From: a virus
DNA length: 64,000 nucleotides
Virus record (IMG/VR): IMGVR_UViG_3300009503_001360
Span: 1-64,000 of that record
Direction: 5' to 3' (one strand)
Positions within the stretch are counted from its first letter, which is position 1; each line of letters begins with the position of its first letter. The notes beneath the pieces were generated by a model. That model was given only the letters and a program-made list of their open reading frames with translations, was not told the origin of the DNA and made no database searches. Of the stretch, positions 41,498-50,389 are shown in pieces. A program made the translations under genes and the position numbers.

Positions 41498-43042
41498 ATG
41501 TCTCTGCTTTTTAACGAGCTCCTTCTTAGGTATCGTGATCTGAATTTTGATATCATCCCAGATGATGAAACTTCAGAAGTTTTAATCACTGGGTTTTGGA
41601 GTCTCTATCTTTTCTTAAGAGACCAGATCTTCAAAGAAAGAGTTGTAGATCCGAGCTCTTCTGAGCTGCTTCTTCTTCGGAGAGGCGAGCTTGTCCCAAT
41701 ACACAACGAGCTAAGAGGCGCGACTTCAAAAGTTTTTCCTTCTATTGTGAGATCGCATCTCCGTTTGAGTTCTCAAGCAGCGAAGGGCTGTTTAGAATCG
41801 ATCTTTGCTAAAGCTGCTTTAGCTGGAGTTTATTTGAAAGAAGTCTATCATCAATTCTATAATTTAAATACTGAGCAGCTAGAAGATATTTTAGTATTTG
41901 ATTCTAAGTCTAGAGATCGAGCTCGAGACTTAGCTTTTAAAGACTCTCTAGTCCCTACGAATTTCTTCAAATTCAAGTTCGGATTTTTCTACTCGCAGAA
42001 CCCTTCTGTGTGGCTTCCGTATCCAGTTGGTGGTTCTAAAGTTTCATTTATTCCGATGGTTAGAAGATTTCTTCGGGCAAATACTCCGGCCGAAGTCTGG
42101 TATGACTTTTCTTTTCTTATCGGAGAGCCACTCCCTCGAATAGATTTAATCAAAAGCCGATTTAATTCTCTTAAGCAGCTTGATTATATAGAGTTTCCTG
42201 AAGAACTTTCAACTAGCTACGCTCTGAAGTTTGATGGCATAGATGATTATGCTAACTGCGGAAACGACTCAAGCTTGAGGCCTCAGGATTTAACGATCGA
42301 GCTACGAGTTAAGCCGGCTGTCGTTGATGAAAATATGTATGGCATCATCGTGAATGGCGGGCAGTGGGGAGGATTTAGTTATGGCTGGAGAATCTGGCAG
42401 GGTGGTAGTAGAATGTCAAAAAGACTGGGGATTCAGATGAATTTTGGAGACCCGGGCCCAAGGAGTATCGATGACTGGGATGCGTTAAGTGAAGGCGCAA
42501 ATGTTTGGTATCAGATTGCAGTAACTTATGATCACCATTATTTACGACTCTATGTTAATGGCGTCGAAAAAGGAAGACTTGCTGAGACAAGAGATATTAA
42601 CTATTCGTCTGAAGATTTATTGATCGGACGAGCTCAGTGGTTTTATAACGGAGAAATAGCTGAAGTGAGAATTCATAACCGAGCTCTAGATCCGACAGAG
42701 ATCGCCTATAATTGTCTTCATTCTACTCCATATTCAACAGAGAGCTTAGTGCTCTGGCTGAGACTGAAGGAAGGGTCGGGAACGATAGCTTATGATGCTT
42801 CTGGGCATGATAATAATGCAACTCTCAGTGGAGCAACTTGGGTACAAGAATCGCTCCCTTGGCTAGCGAGGACTCATTTTAAGCTTCAAGTCCCGACTTT
42901 AAAAGCAGTGGAGTTTGATGAGCACTTGCTTCTTAAGGGTCCAGCTAGCGTTGAAACTTCAACTGGAGTAGAATTAGTGAGAGTCGCGATCCGGCCTACA
43001 CCAGCTCCAGCAGAAAGCTCGGCAGAGTCTGCTATGGGCTAA
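41498..43042 (+). CDS. Tail protein with LamG/concanavalin-like domain
   Basis: 514 residues. The first 240 are unrecognised. Residues about 243-465 form a LamG-type jelly roll: ALKFDGIDDYANCGN, LTIELRVKP, WYQIAVTYDHHYLRLYVNG, GEIAEVRIHNRALDPTEI, then a second strand set (LVLWLRLKEGSG, AYDASGHDNNATLSGATW). A short C-terminal part rejoins the host fold (HFKLQVPTLKAVEFDEH). LamG domains bind glycans, so a receptor- or surface-binding role is likely. The layout looks like a binding domain inserted into a baseplate protein. Confidence 0.72.
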   Translation: MSLLFNELLLRYRDLNFDIIPDDETSEVLITGFWSLYLFLRDQIFKERVVDPSSSELLLLRRGELVPIHNELRGATSKVFPSIVRSHLRLSSQAAKGCLESIFAKAALAGVYLKEVYHQFYNLNTEQLEDILVFDSKSRDRARDLAFKDSLVPTNFFKFKFGFFYSQNPSVWLPYPVGGSKVSFIPMVRRFLRANTPAEVWYDFSFLIGEPLPRIDLIKSRFNSLKQLDYIEFPEELSTSYALKFDGIDDYANCGNDSSLRPQDLTIELRVKPAVVDENMYGIIVNGGQWGGFSYGWRIWQGGSRMSKRLGIQMNFGDPGPRSIDDWDALSEGANVWYQIAVTYDHHYLRLYVNGVEKGRLAETRDINYSSEDLLIGRAQWFYNGEIAEVRIHNRALDPTEIAYNCLHSTPYSTESLVLWLRLKEGSGTIAYDASGHDNNATLSGATWVQESLPWLARTHFKLQVPTLKAVEFDEHLLLKGPASVETSTGVELVRVAIRPTPAPAESSAESAMG

Positions 43043-43066
43043 AATAAACGAGAGAGGACAGAGGAC

Positions 43067-43630
43067 TTGGCTTTTTGTGTTCCAACAGACAGATTTCATC
43101 AAATATTAGTCACTTCACTCAAGACTGGAGGATCAGCTGATCGCTTATTGCAGCGTCTTAAGCTGGGATACGACTCTAGCTTCTGGGATTCAACTGAACT
43201 AGTCCCTAAAATTCCCAATCCTTTTGTCGCTTCTGAGACTGGAAACGACAGAGATATCGAGACTCCTTATCTCACGATAAATTTAGAGTCTTCTTGGCTT
43301 TTAACTATACAAAAATTATATAAAGCTTACAATCCTGATCCTGTCGAATCAAAGCTCACAACTGTTGGGCTTATCTTGCCACTCCGTCTTTTAGGAGGGT
43401 CTGCTAACTCGTATCAATATAATTCCCAAACTCAGAAGCTAGAAATCACTCTTGCAGTTCCTTCGCCGGGCTCTTTAACAATAAATGCTTTTTCATTCTC
43501 ATTTTTGAGTGGCTCATATTATAGAACTCTTTTCTTGATTTCAACGCCTTTGATCAATCTAGAGACTGATACTGATGCTTATTTAGATCTGAATCTAGAG
43601 TTTGGGTTCTCAGGAGGCGAAGAACAGTAA
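43067..43630 (+). CDS. Hypothetical tail-region protein
   Basis: 187 residues, TTG start after AGAGGA. Beta-rich, with Ser/Leu/Tyr segments. Its stop overlaps the next start as TAATG. Unknown. Neighbourhood suggests baseplate or fibre. Confidence 0.5.
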   Translation: MAFCVPTDRFHQILVTSLKTGGSADRLLQRLKLGYDSSFWDSTELVPKIPNPFVASETGNDRDIETPYLTINLESSWLLTIQKLYKAYNPDPVESKLTTVGLILPLRLLGGSANSYQYNSQTQKLEITLAVPSPGSLTINAFSFSFLSGSYYRTLFLISTPLINLETDTDAYLDLNLEFGFSGGEEQ

Positions 43631-44607
43631 TGAGCGCTCCTACTTGGACGCCTTACTATTTTGACAGCTCAAGAAAAGGACTCAGAGTTTTGCAGTTTTT
43701 GCCGCTTTCTGGCTATCCGACTGATCAACTAGCTGCCAGAATTGCGAGTGCTCAGAGAGGCTCTTTAGGGATAGAGTCAGGTTTTCTCTTAGCAGGTCTT
43801 TATCCAGGAGTCGCTGGATCGAGCTACGATATTTCTGCCCAAATTCCGCTTACTTCGTGCTCGATCGTCCAACTCAGTTCTATAAATGATGGCGGGATAG
43901 AGCGAATCAATCAAGTAATTTCGACTTTTGGATCTTATTTTATAGAAATTCCTCTTTGCGGATTGGGAGGCGAATCTCTAGAAATGCCAGGAGGAGAGTC
44001 AGAATCTAATATTCATACTGCTATTGTTCCAGCTTACGTCTCAAACAGCAGAGGAGATGAGATCTTAAAAGGATATTATACAGTTTATATGCTTGAGAAT
44101 CCGAAGATCTATGTTCCAGCAACAGCTCAAACTAGACCCAGATATTTTGGAGTATTTCTAAAAGCCTGTCAGCGGCAGTCAGCTCTTGCAACTTACGCTT
44201 CTTCTTTAACCGTTAAAATTGGAGTAGCAGAGTATGATCCTACTGAGGGTGACTGGTCTTCTTTAGAAGAAGATGAAACTAAGGCAATTAGCCCTTGGTA
44301 TACAGATTTCTCTTTAGTAAGAATAGGAACAGTAATAGTAAGTGCTTCGAATGTTTCTGGCCAGACGTCGTCAAGTGGATCAATCTTAGGGCTGGACGCT
44401 CATTTGAAGCCATACTTTGCTTTCTTAGAAGAAGAAACTTTATCATCACTGAATGTAAAAATTTCTTATGCTCTTAGAGATGAGCGTCAAGAAATCGTTC
44501 AATCTCTATTAGAAGAGCTAGACTTAGCAATACGATCCTTGAGCAATGCGATTGCTCTGTTTGAGCTTTTGTTGGGACTAGGGTCTAGAGAGGAGACAAC
44601 GACATAA
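43630..44607 (+). CDS. Hypothetical tail-region protein
   Basis: 325 residues, beta-rich through residue 280 with a C-terminal helix (LEELDLAIRSLSNAIALFELLL) that could trimerise or dock. It is coupled to both neighbours by TAATG overlaps, so three consecutive genes probably make parts of one assembly. No family recognised. Confidence 0.55.
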   Translation: MSAPTWTPYYFDSSRKGLRVLQFLPLSGYPTDQLAARIASAQRGSLGIESGFLLAGLYPGVAGSSYDISAQIPLTSCSIVQLSSINDGGIERINQVISTFGSYFIEIPLCGLGGESLEMPGGESESNIHTAIVPAYVSNSRGDEILKGYYTVYMLENPKIYVPATAQTRPRYFGVFLKACQRQSALATYASSLTVKIGVAEYDPTEGDWSSLEEDETKAISPWYTDFSLVRIGTVIVSASNVSGQTSSSGSILGLDAHLKPYFAFLEEETLSSLNVKISYALRDERQEIVQSLLEELDLAIRSLSNAIALFELLLGLGSREETTT

Positions 44608-46751
44608 TGAGTTTGAGAATTACTACTCTTTTACAAGATTTAGCTAATAAGCTAAAAGATCTAGAATCAAAGCTCACTGTAACATTACAGTGGCTCCCGT
44701 ATATTGTTCAAGAAATCTGGGGTCTTACGATGTCTCAAGCTTCGCCTACATCTCCTTCTAGAATAGACAATGCGGTGAGTGACATATCAAATCTATCTTC
44801 TAGCTTCGACTCTCACACGAAGTATCCCTCAGGGTCTTCTCCAGCTCCAGCTTCTCACTGGGCTGCAGCAGTTAAAATCTCTGGCACTTACCCTGGATTA
44901 GTTCCTTATAATTCTAATCCGACGAGTGAGACTTTAGCGCAATTCTTAGATTTTCATAGAAGAGCAAATTCTTTCGGTGGGTCATCGATAAGCTACACAG
45001 AGGTCGGAGCGAATGGGCCTCAGCACTGGGCTAACGCAATCTCGTTGAGTGATGGGACTTCTGTTGAAGCTAGAATCTCTTGGCTTTTAGATCAAATCAG
45101 CAACGCTTGGGCGATCAAAGAAATCTATCTGACTACTGACGTAGGATCTGGGGGCGCAGAGAACGTTTACTCTACTCTAAAAGATGCTATCAATGCTGTC
45201 AATCAAGCTCCAGCTACGGCAGCAGTGATCGTTTATGTTGGAAGAGGAACGTTTTCTGCGAACGAGCCTTTGGCATTGAGAAAAGACAATGTCGCTTTTG
45301 TTAGTTTAGGCGATTCTTCAAAGCTAGATTTTTCTGGCGGGCTGAGTTTATCTAACTGCTCGAATATAATGTTTGAAAACTTAAGATTCTTAGTGACGTC
45401 CACTAGTGAGCAGATCACGGGGTCAAACGTAAAGAATTTAGTCTTCCTCCGATGTATTCTCCCTGCTTATACAGGCGAGTTCTCAAACGGAGAAGGAGCT
45501 TTCTTGGATTTAACAAATTCAGAAAAGATCTGGATTCAAGATTGCTACTCTGATGCTGCAGCTGGGAGGCTGCTTTTAACTTTCGACGCTTCAGAAGTTG
45601 TTATTTTAAGCTCAAAACTTCCTTTAGCTGAAGTTAGATTCAAGAGAGACGAGACTTCTCTTGCAGTAAGAAAAGATATCTTGATTCAGTCGTCATCGTT
45701 AAAATCTGTCAGCTTCGCTCTTCGCTATACTAAATTTCATAATATTCAGATTCTAGATAATGATCTCCAGAGCTTGAAATGGACAATCGATGAAGCACTT
45801 TATACAAATTATCCCGCTAGTTGTATTCAAGTTATTGGGAACAGAATTATAGATCTTGCAAGCTCAATCGAAATTACTGTTAACGGCTTAATTTTCTCTA
45901 AAAACTTCATAAAAGCTAGTCCCTCTATTTCTACTAACCTCTTCGCGGGATCTTTCGGAAAAAAGTTCCTCGAAAATCCCTCATACATTGAAGCAGACTT
46001 AGCAAATCTGATAAGCGAGAATACAATAGTTAGAGAGGGAACTTCCAACTCTTACTTAGTTTCTGTTATCTTATGCAGAGGAGCAGACCCAAATCGTTAT
46101 GATGCAAATCTAGCAAATTACTTGCAACTGCGCGCAGAGCAGAGCTATGAGCTTGTGCCGTTGCGTTTACAACTTTTAGGCAACAAAATCATCTGGAAAG
46201 GAGCTCTAAGAGAGCCCAGCGCAATTGGGAGCACAAATCTTGTTGTTCCGTTGATAGATCTTGCAGGGACTCGAATTGAGGTCGCAGAGAACAGCTTTTA
46301 TATCTACGTTAGAGAATACCAGGGAACTACGGGATCAACGTCATTTGACGTGATCTCTCTAACTGGCTACGACTCTAGAATTGAAAATAATTTGTTCTTG
46401 ATTGAGGGAGATACTACTACTAGACGCAGTGATCCCGAAAGCGGTTATTATCGAGGCTTCTTGCGAAGAATAATCCACACGAAAGGGTTGTTCTTAGGAG
46501 TAAATAGCAATTATCTAACAATCGGAGGTCCAAGCACAGTACAATTTCCTTCATCTGGCGGGTACGGAATCTTAGCAGAGCCAGGAAGCTTCACAACAGG
46601 GACTCCTATGCACGCTTTTGTTATGATTCAATCAAACATAGCTTCAGATCGATATCAGCCGACGACAGCTTTAGCAATCGATGAAACGTTAAGTACAAAT
46701 GGCTTCGATGCTTACTTGCTCACAGATAACTTAAATTATAGCGCACCATGA
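44607..46751 (+). CDS. Tail fibre/spike protein with right-handed beta-helix
   Basis: 714 residues. The N-terminal helix (TLLQDLANKLKDLESKL) is probably for attachment. Next come a linker and then a parallel beta-helix (about 180-650), recognisable from STLKDAINAVNQAPATAAVIVYVGRGTF and repeats of short strands with Asn/Asp turns (LSNCSNIMFENLRF, SEKIWIQDCYSD, IQILDNDLQSLKW). Such helices carry receptor-binding or polysaccharide-degrading sites in phage spikes. Catalytic residues cannot be placed by eye. It ends with ATGA onto the spike gene. Confidence 0.75.
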   Translation: MSLRITTLLQDLANKLKDLESKLTVTLQWLPYIVQEIWGLTMSQASPTSPSRIDNAVSDISNLSSSFDSHTKYPSGSSPAPASHWAAAVKISGTYPGLVPYNSNPTSETLAQFLDFHRRANSFGGSSISYTEVGANGPQHWANAISLSDGTSVEARISWLLDQISNAWAIKEIYLTTDVGSGGAENVYSTLKDAINAVNQAPATAAVIVYVGRGTFSANEPLALRKDNVAFVSLGDSSKLDFSGGLSLSNCSNIMFENLRFLVTSTSEQITGSNVKNLVFLRCILPAYTGEFSNGEGAFLDLTNSEKIWIQDCYSDAAAGRLLLTFDASEVVILSSKLPLAEVRFKRDETSLAVRKDILIQSSSLKSVSFALRYTKFHNIQILDNDLQSLKWTIDEALYTNYPASCIQVIGNRIIDLASSIEITVNGLIFSKNFIKASPSISTNLFAGSFGKKFLENPSYIEADLANLISENTIVREGTSNSYLVSVILCRGADPNRYDANLANYLQLRAEQSYELVPLRLQLLGNKIIWKGALREPSAIGSTNLVVPLIDLAGTRIEVAENSFYIYVREYQGTTGSTSFDVISLTGYDSRIENNLFLIEGDTTTRRSDPESGYYRGFLRRIIHTKGLFLGVNSNYLTIGGPSTVQFPSSGGYGILAEPGSFTTGTPMHAFVMIQSNIASDRYQPTTALAIDETLSTNGFDAYLLTDNLNYSAP

Positions 46752-47227
46752 TCTACTCTGCAAAAGTCGTAGAAGTGACAAGCGATGATGTGGTAGTAGA
46801 TGTTAAAGAGCTTGGTTTAGAGTCGCTTCGAGTAGAATATATCTTGATTCCCGGACAACTCCCTTCTGAGACGGGTCTTTTGAATATCCTCCCTAAAAAG
46901 GGCGATGACGTAATGATCTTTTTAGAGGGAGGAGAGCTTCACAGAGCAGTTCTTTTGCCAGCTAAAGTAAGGATTAAAGATCTTAAAGAAGACTCTCTGA
47001 AATTGAAGACTCCCACAGATACGATTTTGATGGACTCAGCTGGAATCAAAATCGGCTCGGAATCAGCTTCGCAACCTCTAGTTTTAGGATATCAGCTCTT
47101 ATCTTATTTAGCAAAGATCTACTCTTATCTTCAAGTTGTAGGCTCTATAATTGGTGTTCCTCCGTCTCCGATGTTTGTCAGCCCTCCGAATAAGTCTTTG
47201 CTTTCTTCCCGACATAAAACTTGTTAA
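46748..47227 (+). CDS. Baseplate central spike (gpV/gp5 OB-fold-like)
   Basis: 159 residues. An N-terminal OB-fold-like barrel (IYSAKVVEVTSDDVVVDV, then LLNILPKKGDDVMIFLEGG, ELHRAVLLPAKV) is followed by SLKLKTPTDTILMDSAGIKIG, the strand repeat that begins the triangular spike beta-helix. This is the gpV/gp5 architecture without the lysozyme domain of T4 gp5. It forms the trimeric puncturing tip. ATG overlaps the fibre stop. Confidence 0.72.
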   Translation: MIYSAKVVEVTSDDVVVDVKELGLESLRVEYILIPGQLPSETGLLNILPKKGDDVMIFLEGGELHRAVLLPAKVRIKDLKEDSLKLKTPTDTILMDSAGIKIGSESASQPLVLGYQLLSYLAKIYSYLQVVGSIIGVPPSPMFVSPPNKSLLSSRHKTC

Positions 47228-47240
47228 GGAGATTGCTTTT

Positions 47241-47486
47241 ATGATGAACGGAGCTTTATTAGCTCAGCAGATAAAAAATCAATTACCCAAAACCGTCTCA
47301 TCTACAGAAATAGATCCCGAGACTGGCCAAGAAACTACTGTTACGAAGACCGTTCCTGCTCCAGCTGGATTGATAGACATTTTAGCAGAGCAGATTGTTC
47401 TTCATATTAAAACTGCAGCTCAAGCTACTGGAATTGGAGGAGCAATTCCTGGACCCGTAACTATCCCTCCGGGAGGAATCCAATAG
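47241..47486 (+). CDS. Hypothetical small protein
   Basis: 81 residues from ATG 47241, chosen because AAGGAG (47225-47230) precedes it. A longer frame from GTG 47151 would overlap the spike gene deeply. It contains ALLAQQIKNQLP and a Gly/Pro-rich end (GPVTIPPGG). In T4-type phages a PAAR-like tip often follows the spike, but no PAAR signature is evident. Confidence 0.5.
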   Translation: MMNGALLAQQIKNQLPKTVSSTEIDPETGQETTVTKTVPAPAGLIDILAEQIVLHIKTAAQATGIGGAIPGPVTIPPGGIQ

Positions 47487-47490
47487 AACG

Positions 47491-47826
47491 ATGGCTAGAA
47501 CTCCTATAACAAAAGAAGAAGTTGCTCAGTTTATTAAAACTTATGCCGGTCAGAGCCCAGATCAAGTAATTAAAGATTCTTTAAAAGAAGGAGGGACTGC
47601 TTGGAATGCTGATTATGATGACGGAGTCTTTTCTATCTGCGAAGCAATAGCAAAAGCAATAAATCAAGAGCTAGATGAAGAGCACAGTATAATTCAAGCA
47701 AAAATTGATATTTTAAAGAATAAAATCAACCAGCTGATAAGCGCTTATAATCAGCTCAGATCTGATTATAACAATGCGATCGTTCCAACTTCAGCTCCTG
47801 AAGTGACTTTGCTAGGAGAAGTCTAA
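47491..47826 (+). CDS. Hypothetical small helical protein
   Basis: 111 residues, helical, with a coiled-coil-like C-terminal half (DILKNKINQLISAYNQLRSD). It starts 4 bases after its neighbour. Likely part of the baseplate gene run. Unrecognised. Confidence 0.5.
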   Translation: MARTPITKEEVAQFIKTYAGQSPDQVIKDSLKEGGTAWNADYDDGVFSICEAIAKAINQELDEEHSIIQAKIDILKNKINQLISAYNQLRSDYNNAIVPTSAPEVTLLGEV

Positions 47827-47843
47827 GAAGAGGGCAACAAGCT

Positions 47844-48119
47844 ATGAATAAGTCTGATGTTGAAAAAGCAATTAAGAAATATAAAGAAAAGTGGGCAGAG
47901 ATTCCGGGATTTTTAAATGCTTATGCAGTTAAAATTGATCTTAACGGGTTTAAATGGGCGATTTTGCTTCAGATAAAGAAAAGCTATTATCCAGAGACTT
48001 CTGGACTCTATCCTGATTCAGTCGATGGAATTCCAGTAGTCTTAGAGCTAGTCTCGGGATTGAAAGCGCTTAAAGCAAGGCTTTCAGCTGCTAAAAGAGA
48101 AGGAGAAAGTGAGCAATGA
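47844..48119 (+). CDS. Hypothetical small protein
   Basis: 91 residues, alpha/beta, with GFKWAILLQIKKSYYPE and a basic helical end. GAGGG lies upstream. It overlaps the next small membrane-protein gene by ATGA. No family recognised. Confidence 0.5.
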   Translation: MNKSDVEKAIKKYKEKWAEIPGFLNAYAVKIDLNGFKWAILLQIKKSYYPETSGLYPDSVDGIPVVLELVSGLKALKARLSAAKREGESEQ

Positions 48120-48277
48120 CTCTTTTAGGGATTTTTATAAAAGTCTTCGTTGTTGCTTTTGCTTGGTTCTCGGCTCTGTCTTGGGTTCTTGATCCTGCAT
48201 ATAAAACACAATGGAAAATCTTTGTCTCGGCTTGCGCGGCTCTAGTGACTTTCTTCATGCTTTCAAGTCTCAGATAA
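48116..48277 (+). CDS. Small two-TM membrane protein (holin-like topology)
   Basis: 53-residue frame beginning at ATG 48116, whose start overlaps the preceding stop (ATGA), with GGAG about 10 bases upstream. Two hydrophobic segments, LGIFIKVFVVAFAWFSALSW and FVSACAALVTFFMLSSL, are separated by a short polar loop, and the protein ends in Leu-Arg. Size and topology suit a holin or other membrane-active peptide, but this is not proof. Confidence 0.5.
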   Translation: MTLLGIFIKVFVVAFAWFSALSWVLDPAYKTQWKIFVSACAALVTFFMLSSLR

Positions 48278-48304
48278 TAACTTTGAGAGAGGGATCTTTT
48301 CTTC

Positions 48305-48694
48305 ATGAAAAAGCTCTTTGCATTACTTTTGTTATCTTCTTTGATCTTTGGAGGAGAGCAGCTTCTTTCAAGGGGAGAAGAAAAACAGATCTTCAGCTTC
48401 TCTACTCCCACGACAGATACTCTTTCTGATACTTTGAGGCTTTCTCCTTTAGTAGAGGGATACTTTTCTGTTCTGAGTGATAATGATCTGACTGCTGGCT
48501 CTGTGATTCTTTACGGTTCTTATTCGTATAACAAAAGCTTGTAGTCTGGCTGGGACTCGCTAGCTGTTTTTGCTTCTGGAGACAGCAATAAAATGGTCGG
48601 ACTAGATATCCCTGTCTGTAATTATCTGCGCTTCAGAATACACTTAAGCGCAGATGCATCAGGGTCTTTCAAAGCTCAAGTTTTTGCTAAGTGA
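48305..48694 (+). pseudogene. Exported beta-rich protein interrupted by an in-frame amber codon
   Basis: The frame starts at ATG 48305 with a clear signal peptide (MKKLFALLLLSSLIFGG). It continues through a beta-type sequence to TAG at 48542-48544 (79 residues). It then runs on without another stop for 49 codons to TGA 48692-48694. The second part (GWDSLAVFASGDSNK, NYLRFRIHLSADASG, KAQVFAK) completes a typical small beta-sandwich, so the two parts belong together. It may be a nonsense mutation, a read-through gene or a sequencing error. TAG is used as a normal stop in many genes here, so it is not reassigned. GAGAGGGA precedes the ATG. Confidence 0.6.
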
Positions 48695-48710
48695 AAAAAG
48701 GAGATTTAGC

Positions 48711-48974
48711 ATGTTACGTACTAGATTGTTACTCGCAGCTCTCTTATTGAGTTTTTTCTTGGTTTCAAGTCCGAGTCTTGATCAGAAGCAACCAGTCCCT
48801 CTTCCCTGGGATACTGCGAAAAGACTTTCTCAAAGTAGCGGTGGTAGTAGTAGTAGTGGTAACTTCTGGCGGACAGATGTAGTGGATACAGCAGCAGCAA
48901 ATGGTGATACAATAGTGACTTTTGATAATTCGTATCCTGCGGTTTTGATCATTTTTTTGCTGCGAGGTGGCTAA
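48711..48974 (+). CDS. Exported protein N-terminal part, possibly frameshifted into the next gene
   Basis: 87 residues from ATG 48711, with AAGGAG 11 bases upstream. Signal peptide RTRLLLAALLLSFFLVSSPS, a Ser/Gly linker (SSGGSSSSGN) and a few beta strands up to the stop. The frame ends 13 bases after a T7 run. A -1 shift at T_TTT_TTG (48953-48959) would continue directly into the 467-residue gene downstream and complete the beta domain. Termination and re-start through the TAATG overlap is the alternative. Confidence 0.55.
   Translation: MLRTRLLLAALLLSFFLVSSPSLDQKQPVPLPWDTAKRLSQSSGGSSSSGNFWRTDVVDTAAANGDTIVTFDNSYPAVLIIFLLRGG
48953..48959 (+). promoter_or_regulatory. Candidate -1 slippery site (T_TTT_TTG)
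   Basis: A run of seven T (48952-48958) followed by G fits the X_XXY_YYZ rule in the reading frame of the upstream gene. A -1 shift gives ...AVLIIFFAARWLMNFVEL..., joining both frames. The same run is prone to replication slippage, so it could equally be a phase-variable or mutated tract. Confidence 0.4.
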
Positions 48975-50377
48975 TGAACTTTGTTGAACTCCCTCTTGAC
49001 CAAAGTGTCTGCTATGGAAATGTCGAATTAAAACCTGCTTCTGGGACTCTCCCTCAAAGACTGACGATAGAGAAGTTAGTGAAAAGATACGTCATCAGCG
49101 GATCTTATGATACATTTTATGTTTTTCTTGAAGGAAACAGAATGTGGATGACTCGTAGTAGAACTGGCGGGACTTATCCCTGGTTAGTAGAAGTTGATCC
49201 GGAGACTCTAAATATCCTTCAGCAAAGAACAGACAACGAGTTAGCAAATTACCAAATTTTCGGAAAAGATGCCAGCTATTTGTATTTATGGAGTGGTAAT
49301 TACATCAAGAAAGTCCGCCTGTCAGATTTCGGGACAGAGCTGACTTCTGCAGCAGTGGTAGGTAATGTCTATTGCCCTCCATTTTTGGCTTTAAATGCTA
49401 TATATTGTGGAACGGGTTGGCCAGGGATACTACGGAAAATCAGTAAGGCAGATTTAAGCATCATAGAAGACTTTGGAAGTGTGTTAAACTACCGGATTAG
49501 TAATATTTACACTGAAGATGAAGACATATTCTGGGCCTGGAGATACATAGAATTCGCGAAGTACTCTAAGAGTTCAGACAAGATATTATGGTCCAAGAAG
49601 CAGTATGGGGAGACTGATGACTTAGCAAACTCTAACTTTTACTTCAGCAGCTCTCCCCCTGATTTTCTTATGTTGAGGAAGAAGTTTGATGGTAACTTCT
49701 GTATCGTCGCTGGGCTAAAGATACTATTCTATGATGCTGAGACTTGTGAGAACAGAAAACTCATAATTCTTCCTTCGAAGGTAGGTCGTTTTGATGGATA
49801 TGAGGGAGTCCCCAGCAGTTACTGTTTATCTTTTGATATGAGTGAGAGTTATATAGCATACTTTCCATTCAAAGGTATTTGGGGTTACTACACTCAAGAG
49901 CCGATTTTTGTTATTCGTTGGGGTGATAATACTTTTTCGAATTCTTATGCCGAGTTCACCAAAGACCTTTTACCGGGCTCGGTCTTAAAGAAGATCATCG
50001 TTGAAGGTGGTTTCAGCAAGGGCTACAGTGATTCTTATGCAGATGCTCAGCAAATAAGAGTCCAATACTGGGATGGGACTGGCTGGGTTGAATATGATCT
50101 TGATGCTCTGCCTGACATAAATCTCCAGACCAATCAAGTAAAGATCCGAATCGGCTTGCAAGATCGGTATCTGGCGTCAGATCGCTTCCCTTATGTGAGT
50201 AAAGTTGGTATTCTCTATGACCCTCCGTATGACACTACGCCCCCGGCAAAACCCGAAGGGATATCAGTAGATCTACCTCCGTCAAGACCCACAGGGCTTA
50301 ACATAGAAGAAGCATCAGACGGAGGCGGACTACTTCCACCTCCTCAACCTCCACTTCCACCTCTACCAAAAAGATAA
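48974..50377 (+). CDS. Large beta-rich protein, propeller-like, possible adhesin
   Basis: 467 residues from ATG 48974 (TAATG overlap). Repeated 40-50-residue units with aromatic strands (YDTFYVFLEGNRMWMTRS, ASYLYLWSGNYIKKV, DIFWAWRYIEFAKYS) suggest a beta-propeller. A Pro-rich C-terminal tail (PPLPPLPKR) follows. It has no signal peptide of its own and its first residues look like the middle of a strand, so it may be the second half of the frameshifted upstream gene. It probably binds an external target. Codon choice looks somewhat different from the neighbours, which hints at separate origin. Confidence 0.6.
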   Translation: MNFVELPLDQSVCYGNVELKPASGTLPQRLTIEKLVKRYVISGSYDTFYVFLEGNRMWMTRSRTGGTYPWLVEVDPETLNILQQRTDNELANYQIFGKDASYLYLWSGNYIKKVRLSDFGTELTSAAVVGNVYCPPFLALNAIYCGTGWPGILRKISKADLSIIEDFGSVLNYRISNIYTEDEDIFWAWRYIEFAKYSKSSDKILWSKKQYGETDDLANSNFYFSSSPPDFLMLRKKFDGNFCIVAGLKILFYDAETCENRKLIILPSKVGRFDGYEGVPSSYCLSFDMSESYIAYFPFKGIWGYYTQEPIFVIRWGDNTFSNSYAEFTKDLLPGSVLKKIIVEGGFSKGYSDSYADAQQIRVQYWDGTGWVEYDLDALPDINLQTNQVKIRIGLQDRYLASDRFPYVSKVGILYDPPYDTTPPAKPEGISVDLPPSRPTGLNIEEASDGGGLLPPPQPPLPPLPKR

Positions 50378-50389
50378 TGAGGAGCAACT

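Noticed and set aside
48542-48544. Reassignment of TAG to an amino acid in this phage
   Set aside because: Many solid genes, such as the portal, ThyA-like and several small virion genes, end at TAG at the expected length, so TAG is a normal stop.
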